A stretch of DNA of 10,959 nt, taken from contig JBBROH010000142.1 of assembly GCA_038229595.1 (NCBI GenBank), forward strand, positions 1 through 10,959. The letters are read 5' to 3'. How positions within the stretch are numbered: the stretch's first letter is position 1; each line of letters starts with the position of its first letter. Origin of the DNA: JBBROH01 sp038229595 (GTDB taxonomy: Bacteria; Chloroflexota; Chloroflexia; QHBQ01). A program made the translations under genes and the position numbers. Below, one piece after another: positions 6,120-10,959 of this stretch. A model generated the notes under the pieces. The model did not search any database and was not told the DNA's origin. It saw only the letters and a list, made by a program, of their open reading frames with translations.

Positions 6120-7172
6120 CTAGCTGCCGTCGCTGTTGCTGCTGCTGTGGGTCGCCAGCAGGTTGTCGTCACCCTGGAAGGGGTGTTCGAGCATGATCTG
6201 CTTGATCTGTTGGCTGATGCTGATTGCCTGGTCGTGGGGGCGTTGCCAGATGTTGCGGCCAAAGATCAGGCCGCTTGCGCCGTTCGCCATTGCCTGGCGG
6301 GCCTTCTCCAACAGGTCAGTGTCGCCTAGCTTGCTGCCCCCGCTGAACAGCACCATCGAGCGACCCGCACTGAGGATAACGCGGCGGATTGCGCTGCCGT
6401 AATCCTCGCTGAGAGCCTGGTACTCCTTCGGCATGGCATTGAAGGCGGCGGCCTCCTTCTCGTTGCTCATGTTGTACTGGTAGACTGGCACGTTGACCTT
6501 CACAATGTCTGCGCCCACTTCGAGGGCGGCGCGGGCGGCGTAGTCCACCGCATAGAGGCTGTCTACCCCACCCTTCGCCTTGACCGCCGTGCCACGCGGG
6601 TAGCTCCAGACGATCAGCGGCAGGCCGTACTTCTCGCACTCCTCGCGCACCTTCCAGATTTGGCGGAAGTCTTCATCCTGGCGCGACGAGCCGACGTAGA
6701 GGGTGTAACCAACCGCATCCGCGCCCAGGTAGTGGGCATCCTGGATGCTAGCAAGTTGGGGGGAGAAGGGGGCATCGTCATTCGGCAGGTTGGTCTTGCC
6801 GTTCAGCTTGAGGACTAGCGGCACGCGCCCGGCGTACTTGTGCATATACTTGTTGGCAATGCCGACCTGGTAGACGATCCCGCTGTAGCCGCCTTCGAGG
6901 GCGACCCGCAGTTGGAACTCTGGGTCGAGCGCATCGGGGTTGCCGAGGAAGTCAATCGGGCCATGCTCCAGACCCTGGTCAATTGGCAGCAACAGCATGG
7001 TGCCGTTGCCGGGGCCGTACTGGTAGAGCAGGCGGTGCAGGCGGGCCTTCTTGCCAGGGCCGAAACCCATCTCGTCCAGGGTGTAGCGGCGGATCGCAGT
7101 AGAGGGCTGACTGCCGTTGCTGTGACCGTTGCTGCTCTGCGACGACGCTGGCGCAGTCGTGGTGGTTTCCAT
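6120..7172 (-). CDS. fbaB: Class I fructose-bisphosphate aldolase, DhnA/FbaB family
   Basis: The 350-residue enzyme belongs to the archaeal/bacterial (FbaB) class I aldolases, which cleave fructose-1,6-bisphosphate to dihydroxyacetone phosphate and glyceraldehyde-3-phosphate through a lysine Schiff base. Signature blocks are LLPIDQGLEHGP (61-72), VLKLNGKT (120-127), the Schiff-base strand GADIVKVNVP with K225, LFSGGSK (275-281) and GLIFGRNIWQRP (301-312) for phosphate binding. Length is close to the E. coli FbaB family norm. Both ends carry low-complexity tails: 1-25 rich in Thr/Ser/Asn and 341-350 rich in Ser. AAGGAG (7179-7184) lies six bases before the ATG. The gene has its own promoter and terminator, so it is probably monocistronic. 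The related ADH-synthase/transaldolase-like members (LsrF) are less likely given the motif match. Confidence 0.92.
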   Translation of the reverse strand: METTTTAPASSQSSNGHSNGSQPSTAIRRYTLDEMGFGPGKKARLHRLLYQYGPGNGTMLLLPIDQGLEHGPIDFLGNPDALDPEFQLRVALEGGYSGIVYQVGIANKYMHKYAGRVPLVLKLNGKTNLPNDDAPFSPQLASIQDAHYLGADAVGYTLYVGSSRQDEDFRQIWKVREECEKYGLPLIVWSYPRGTAVKAKGGVDSLYAVDYAARAALEVGADIVKVNVPVYQYNMSNEKEAAAFNAMPKEYQALSEDYGSAIRRVILSAGRSMVLFSGGSKLGDTDLLEKARQAMANGASGLIFGRNIWQRPHDQAISISQQIKQIMLEHPFQGDDNLLATHSSSNSDGS

Positions 7173-7206
7173 CGAAAACTCCTTCTTTGTTAGCTACTTG
7201 GGCAAA

Positions 7207-7219
7207 GGCGTGCTACGCC
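7207..7219 (-). other. Small hairpin in the aldolase leader
   Basis: GGCGT-AGC-ACGCC on the minus strand forms a 5-bp stem with a three-base loop, about 22 bases before the aldolase Shine-Dalgarno. It is too short to call a riboswitch or terminator. Confidence 0.35.
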
Positions 7220-7238
7220 CCTCAATATTCGCTGACCG

Positions 7239-7280
7239 CAGTCTGTAACCCGGCCTGGAAGCCGAATGCTACACAGACTG
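7239..7280 (-). repeat. Inverted repeat at the 5' end of the aldolase transcript
   Basis: CAGTCTGT and ACAGACTG (7239-7246 and 7273-7280) are perfect 8-bp inverted repeats 26 bp apart. They begin only about three bases downstream of the predicted transcription start. They could form a 5'-terminal stem-loop in the aldolase mRNA or serve as paired half-sites for a regulator. No known riboswitch core is recognised between the arms. Confidence 0.55.
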
Positions 7281-7289
7281 TTCGCAGGA

Positions 7290-7319
7290 AGTATACCAAA
7301 AGGGGTTAACGGCGATCAA
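7290..7319 (-). promoter_or_regulatory. Promoter of the aldolase gene
   Basis: On the minus strand TTGATC (7314-7319) is followed after 18 bp by TATACT (7290-7295), itself preceded by TGG, giving an extended -10 TGGTATACT. The predicted start near 7283 leaves a leader of about 110 nt to the ATG at 7172. This is the best -35/-10 pair in the window. Confidence 0.65.
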
Positions 7320-7359
7320 ACGGGTTGCTCGCTCCTTCTGCAAGGGCGCAGCCAGCCTG

Positions 7360-9123
7360 CTACTTGCTGATGAACCATCGTTCCACATTCCAGAGTGGGT
7401 TGGGCGAGTTGAGGCTGAGCGGGGTGCCATCGCTGGCCGCCAGTTTGCGACTGGCGACGGTGAAGTACTGGGCGGCCCAGAGCGGGTCGTAGGGTAGTTC
7501 GGCGGCAAGGGTATTTTGCAGGTCGGCAGCCTGGGCCTTGCGGGCAGCAAAATCGTACTCGCGGCGGGCAGCGGCGGCGCGGGCGGTGAAGTCGGTGTTG
7601 TTGTAGCCGACGTAGTTGAGCAGACCGGGCGCGGCTGCGGTTGGCTGCTGGTCGCTGGCAAGCAAGGGGTAGGGGTCGAAGTCGTAGCCGAGCGTCCCCC
7701 AGCCCGCAAGGATCGCCTCAAAGTCGAAGGCCGGGTCGCGGGTGGGGTCGAGCAGGGCGGGGAGAACAGAGTTGGGGTCAACCGCCGCGACTGTCACGCT
7801 GATGCCCAGTGTGGCTACCTGCGCCGCGATCAGGTTGGCGGCCTGGCGGCGGGTGGGGTCGTCGGCCCGCAGGTAGAGCTTGAAGGCTAGCGGCTTGCCG
7901 CCCTGTTGTAGCCCGCCGCCCGCTCCTGGCTGCCAGCCCGCCTCGGCCAGCAGCCGCTTCGCTTCGCCGATGTTCTGTGCATAACGCGGGGTGGCTGGCT
8001 CATAAGCCCAGGTGTTGGGCAGGGCGAAGCTCCAGAGCGGCAAGCCCTGCCCAGCAGTGGCCTGGCGCACGATAGCATCACGGTCTAGGCTGTAGGCGAG
8101 CGCGCGACGCAGACGGTAGTCGCTGAACAGGTGGCCGGGGCGCAGGTTGAAGGCCAGAAAGTAGTAGCCATCCTCTGGGTAGCTACCGAAGGCAAGGCTG
8201 GCAGTGATCCCCGCAGTCGCCTGCAAGCTGACCACCTGCTCGTGGTTGAGGCTGGCGTAGAGTAGATTACCGTCGCGCACGGCCTGGGCTGCGATGCACT
8301 CGTCGGGGGCAACGACGAAGGCTAGCCGTTCAAGATTGGGCGCGCCCAGGTGGTAGGCAGAGTTGGCGGTGAGGATGATGTTCTGGCCCACCTCGTGGCT
8401 GGCAAACTTGAAGGGGCCGGTGCCAACTGGCTGGAAGGCGAAGGGGTCGCTGCCCAGCTTCTCCAACGGTACGTCGCGCAGGCGGTGGGCGGGCAGGATC
8501 GGCGTGCTGAGATCGGCCAGGAGGGGGGCATAAGGCTGGCCCATCTCGAAGACGACGGTCAGGCCTGCCGGGTCGGGGGTCGTCACCCGCACCCGTGCTG
8601 CGGTCAGGTGCGCTTGCAGCCGCGTGGTTTGGGGCAAGCGCGACCAGGCCTCGTAGGTGTAGATTACATCAGCGGCGGTAAGCGGCTGCCCGTCGTGCCA
8701 CAGCACACCCTGGCGCAGGCGGAAGCTGAGGCGCAGGCCGTCGGGCGAAACCTGCCAGCTTTCGGCAAGGTCGGGCTGCGGCTGCAAGCTACCGTCTAGC
8801 CGGGTCAGGCCGTTGAACAGCGCGCTATTGACCAGCCCCGCGCTCGCGTCGGCGACGTTGAGCAGGGGATTGAAGTTGTTGAGGTCAGCCAGCAGCCGCA
8901 CGGTCAGAGTGCCGCCCTTCGGGACGCTGACTGGGGTGGGCGGCGGGGTGGCAGTGGGTAGGGCTGGACGGGGCGTGTTGCTCGGCAGCTTTGGCGGCGC
9001 AACGGTGGGCGCAGGCGGGCTGGTCGGGGTGGGGGTTGGCCTATCCTGGTCGCAGGCAGCAAGGGTAAGGAGCAGGGTAGCTAGTAGCAAGGCGGCAAAC
9101 AGGTGGCGGGTCAGTCTAGACAA
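7360..9123 (-). CDS. ABC transporter substrate-binding lipoprotein, family 5 (SBP_bac_5)
   Basis: From a TTG at 9123 the product has 587 residues. It starts with a classic lipoprotein signal: MSRLTRH, a Leu/Ala core and lipobox L-A-A-C24. A Thr/Pro-rich linker (about 29-67) joins it to a family-5 periplasmic-binding domain. Landmarks include LNNFNPLLNVADAS, the PVGTGPFKF block, RLRRALAYSLDRDAIVRQA and EAKRLLAEAGWQPG. These proteins deliver oligopeptides, nickel or similar solutes to an ABC importer; the ligand cannot be read, and no permease or ATPase gene lies in the window. The longest frame starts at 9192 but would add 23 residues before the signal peptide and overlap the NUDIX gene by 77 bp. 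The TTG has GGAG seven bases upstream and overlaps the NUDIX stop by only eight bases. Confidence 0.88.
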   Translation of the reverse strand: MSRLTRHLFAALLLATLLLTLAACDQDRPTPTPTSPPAPTVAPPKLPSNTPRPALPTATPPPTPVSVPKGGTLTVRLLADLNNFNPLLNVADASAGLVNSALFNGLTRLDGSLQPQPDLAESWQVSPDGLRLSFRLRQGVLWHDGQPLTAADVIYTYEAWSRLPQTTRLQAHLTAARVRVTTPDPAGLTVVFEMGQPYAPLLADLSTPILPAHRLRDVPLEKLGSDPFAFQPVGTGPFKFASHEVGQNIILTANSAYHLGAPNLERLAFVVAPDECIAAQAVRDGNLLYASLNHEQVVSLQATAGITASLAFGSYPEDGYYFLAFNLRPGHLFSDYRLRRALAYSLDRDAIVRQATAGQGLPLWSFALPNTWAYEPATPRYAQNIGEAKRLLAEAGWQPGAGGGLQQGGKPLAFKLYLRADDPTRRQAANLIAAQVATLGISVTVAAVDPNSVLPALLDPTRDPAFDFEAILAGWGTLGYDFDPYPLLASDQQPTAAAPGLLNYVGYNNTDFTARAAAARREYDFAARKAQAADLQNTLAAELPYDPLWAAQYFTVASRKLAASDGTPLSLNSPNPLWNVERWFISK

Positions 9124-9637
9124 GCGTATGCTCCGTATCAGCGTTGTAGTCGGGGAAGAACCAGTAGCGGGCTGGCTGCTCGCGGTGGGCAAGGAAGTAG
9201 CACAGGGGCAGGCCGAGGCTGGGGCTGGTGATTACCGTCGCCAGTGCGCTAAGCGGCACAAAGCGGGCCGCCGCTACCACCCCCGCTGGGTCGTGCCAGT
9301 TGGCGGGCAACTGCGCTCCTGCTTCTGCCGCAACCAGGTAGGAGCAGGTGAGGTAGAGCTTGCCCTCCACTTCGCTGCGCGCTTCGGCAACGTAGGCTAG
9401 CTGGAGCGGAGTAACCTGCATCCCAGTCTCCTCGCCGAACTCGCGCTGCACGGTAGAGTGTAGCGGTTCGCCCTGCTCTGCCCTGCCACCGGGTAGCGTC
9501 CAGACCAGCCCCGCCCGCCCCGGCCAGCGGTTGCCAACCAGCAGCACGCTGTCACTGGCTGGTGAGAGCAGGATGCAGTGGGCCACCCGGTAATGGTGCC
9601 ACTGCTTGAGCTGTTCTGGCATATCGCTGCTGCTCAT
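9116..9637 (-). CDS. NUDIX hydrolase
   Basis: The 173-residue protein has a complete NUDIX box: G51-x5-E57-x7-R65-E66-x2-E69-E70-x-G72-M73, preceded by VWTLPGG. NUDIX enzymes hydrolyse nucleoside diphosphates linked to another group, using a divalent metal held by the REUXEE glutamates; the substrate cannot be assigned. No signal peptide is seen, so it is cytoplasmic. AAGGG lies close before the ATG at 9637, an unusually short spacing; an in-frame ATG at 9622 is possible but has no better site. It lies 35 bp downstream of the histidine-kinase stop and overlaps the substrate-binding lipoprotein start, so the three genes are probably one transcript. Confidence 0.9.
   Translation of the reverse strand: MSSSDMPEQLKQWHHYRVAHCILLSPASDSVLLVGNRWPGRAGLVWTLPGGRAEQGEPLHSTVQREFGEETGMQVTPLQLAYVAEARSEVEGKLYLTCSYLVAAEAGAQLPANWHDPAGVVAAARFVPLSALATVITSPSLGLPLCYFLAHREQPARYWFFPDYNADTEHTLV
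9121..9134 (-). promoter_or_regulatory. Shine-Dalgarno and TTG that fix the SBP lipoprotein start
   Basis: GGAG (9131-9134, minus) is seven bases upstream of TTG (9121-9123). The NUDIX stop TAG (9116-9118) lies inside the second and third codons, a typical coupled arrangement. The TTG start puts the basic n-region and hydrophobic core at the normal distance from the lipobox Cys. Confidence 0.7.
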
Positions 9638-9672
9638 GCACCCTTCTCGTTGTCAATTTGCCTCTATCGTTG

Positions 9673-10959
9673 CTACCCTACCAGCGGCAGGGTGAAGAAG
9701 AAGGTAGAGCCTTTACCCTCCCCCGCGCTCTCCACCCACATTCTGCCACCATGCGTCTGGATGATGCCGCTGCTGATATAGAGGCCCAGGCCGAGGCCGC
9801 TGGCGGTCTGCTTGCCCTTCTCCGTGCGATAGAATCGTTCAAAGAGGTGCGCTTGCTGCTCTGCCGGGATGCCGATGCCTTCGTCTTGGACGCTGACGGT
9901 GGCAAACTCGTCACCGCGCTCGACGCGGACGGTGATCGCGCCACCGGCGGGACTGTACTTGGCGGCGTTGCCGAGCAGGTTGTTGAGAACCTGCTCCACC
10001 AACCGTTCCTCCCCCTTGACGATCACTGGCTCGTCAGGCAGGTACAGTTGGATGGGCAACTGGTGGGCAACCTCAGCCTCCTCGCTTCGCTTGCTGGCGA
10101 GTGCCGCAATGTCTATCGCCTGCCCCACCACTTCGAAGCGGCCAGTGGCAATGCGCGACACATCCAACAGGTCGTTGACCATGCTGATCATCCGCTCACT
10201 GCGCTCGATGATCGTATCCAGCGGCTTCTGCAACTCCTGGCGGGCGGCATTCTCAATGTCCAGTTTGCGGAGCTTACGGGCCAACATCTGGCTGTAGCCC
10301 TTGATCGTGGTCAGGGGGGTACGCAGTTCGTGCGAAGTGATTGAGATGAACTCGTCCTTGAGCCGATCAAGCTCCTTCAGTTCGCTGATGTCCTGGAAGG
10401 TGCTGGCTATGCCGAAGATGGCCCCCTCGCCTTCGCGCTCCTCATAGATAGGTACGGCACTAACCAACAGGTCGCGCACGGTGCCGTCCTGGTAGCGCAC
10501 GCGCCACTGCTCACCAAGCACACGTTCGCCCAGGATAGCCCGGTTTACCGGCCACTGCTCGGCGGGCAAGGAACTACCGTCGGGCCTGATCATCTCATAG
10601 AGGGCCAGATCATCTTGCTCACCGACCTGCTCCAGCTCGCCAAGTTTGAGGATTTCGTTGGCGAAGCTGTTGCGGGCCAACACAGTCAAGTCGGGGGCAG
10701 AGTGGACGATCACCCCGGCGGGCAACTGCTCGATCACGGTCAGTAGCCGCTGACGGTCGCGGTCGGACTGCATCAGCAATTGGGAGATTTGGTTCTCGAT
10801 CTCGCGCTGGCTGCTGACATCGCGGAAGACGTTGATCGCCAGCCGCACCGCACCAGCCTCGTCGCGCACGGCACTGCCGCCAATACTGAGCAGCAAGCGT
10901 TGGCCGTCGGGTCGCAGATAGTAGATTTCGCTGTCGGTGAAGACTGCACCCTGCGCCGC
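9673..10959 (-). CDS. PAS-domain sensor histidine kinase, 5' end beyond window
   Basis: The frame is open to the right edge, giving 428 visible residues; the true N-terminus is missing. Visible residues 1-50 are the end of a first PAS domain (YYLRPDGQRL, then INVFRDVSSQ). A helical linker and a second PAS domain (about 72-190; EMIRPDGSSLP, RYQDGTVRDLLV, FQDISELK) follow. HisKA has SHELRTPL with the phospho-acceptor H210 (codon 10330-10332). The ATPase domain shows the N-box NNLLGNAAKYS, DEGIGIP, FERFYR and GLGLGLYIS, so it looks active. No membrane span is seen in this part, which suggests a soluble kinase or one with an N-terminal sensor outside the window. No response regulator is present here. 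The TTG at 10896 is not the likely start, because homology to PAS continues upstream of it. Confidence 0.92.
   Translation of the reverse strand, partial: AAQGAVFTDSEIYYLRPDGQRLLLSIGGSAVRDEAGAVRLAINVFRDVSSQREIENQISQLLMQSDRDRQRLLTVIEQLPAGVIVHSAPDLTVLARNSFANEILKLGELEQVGEQDDLALYEMIRPDGSSLPAEQWPVNRAILGERVLGEQWRVRYQDGTVRDLLVSAVPIYEEREGEGAIFGIASTFQDISELKELDRLKDEFISITSHELRTPLTTIKGYSQMLARKLRKLDIENAARQELQKPLDTIIERSERMISMVNDLLDVSRIATGRFEVVGQAIDIAALASKRSEEAEVAHQLPIQLYLPDEPVIVKGEERLVEQVLNNLLGNAAKYSPAGGAITVRVERGDEFATVSVQDEGIGIPAEQQAHLFERFYRTEKGKQTASGLGLGLYISSGIIQTHGGRMWVESAGEGKGSTFFFTLPLVG

Noticed and set aside
7296..7359. Terminator after the substrate-binding lipoprotein
   Set aside because: Only 4-bp stems (for example CTGC/GCAG) and no T-run are visible.
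9658..10344. Plus-strand frame of 228 codons antisense to the kinase, and similar frames at 8350-8799 and 8813-9400
   Set aside because: They are mirror frames of GC-rich genes whose minus-strand products carry full kinase, lipoprotein and NUDIX motifs.

Overview
The window is GC-rich bacterial chromosome with ordinary, mostly housekeeping-type genes. I see no mobile element, rRNA, tRNA or CRISPR. The mix suggests a Chloroflexota-like bacterium: an SBBP beta-propeller secreted protein, a DUF2085 membrane protein, CcdA with a membrane-anchored thioredoxin, a FbaB-type aldolase and a lipoprotein with a Thr/Pro-rich linker. That assignment is inference and only moderately secure. Nine protein genes are supported, two of them cut by the window edges.

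Layout. Positions 1-1924 (minus) hold the N-terminal 641 codons of a secreted SBBP-repeat protein that runs off the left edge. A 307-bp divergent intergenic region follows, with one extended -10 promoter pointing each way and a striking 45-bp tandem repeat that duplicates a ribosome-binding site and start codon. Positions 2232-5054 (plus) are a tight four-gene thiol-redox operon: glutaredoxin-like protein, DUF2085 membrane protein, CcdA, and a fusion of a SurA-N-like domain with a TlpA/ResA thioredoxin. The first three genes overlap one another and the fourth starts 12 bp after ccdA. It converges on a minus-strand TPR protein gene (5073-5840). Upstream of that lies a minus-strand class I fructose-bisphosphate aldolase gene (6120-7172) with its own promoter, a structured leader and a clear intrinsic terminator. 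From 7360 to the right edge, three minus-strand genes read in the order sensor histidine kinase (5' end missing), NUDIX hydrolase, family-5 ABC substrate-binding lipoprotein. The kinase and NUDIX genes are 35 bp apart; the NUDIX and lipoprotein genes overlap by 8 bp when the lipoprotein start is moved to a TTG codon.

How they fit together. The redox operon is the most coherent system. CcdA would carry electrons from cytoplasmic thiols across the membrane to the CXXC of the anchored thioredoxin. The glutaredoxin-like protein is a plausible cytoplasmic donor, and DUF2085, with a Cys-His / Cys-X2-Cys core, is a plausible extra membrane redox or metal-binding partner. The fusion of a chaperone-type SurA-N domain to the thioredoxin suggests a reductase that also grips unfolded exported clients. 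The other genes (aldolase, TPR protein, kinase, NUDIX, transport lipoprotein) have no obvious link to it. Several start sites were moved from the longest reading frame on the basis of Shine-Dalgarno sequences and overlaps.
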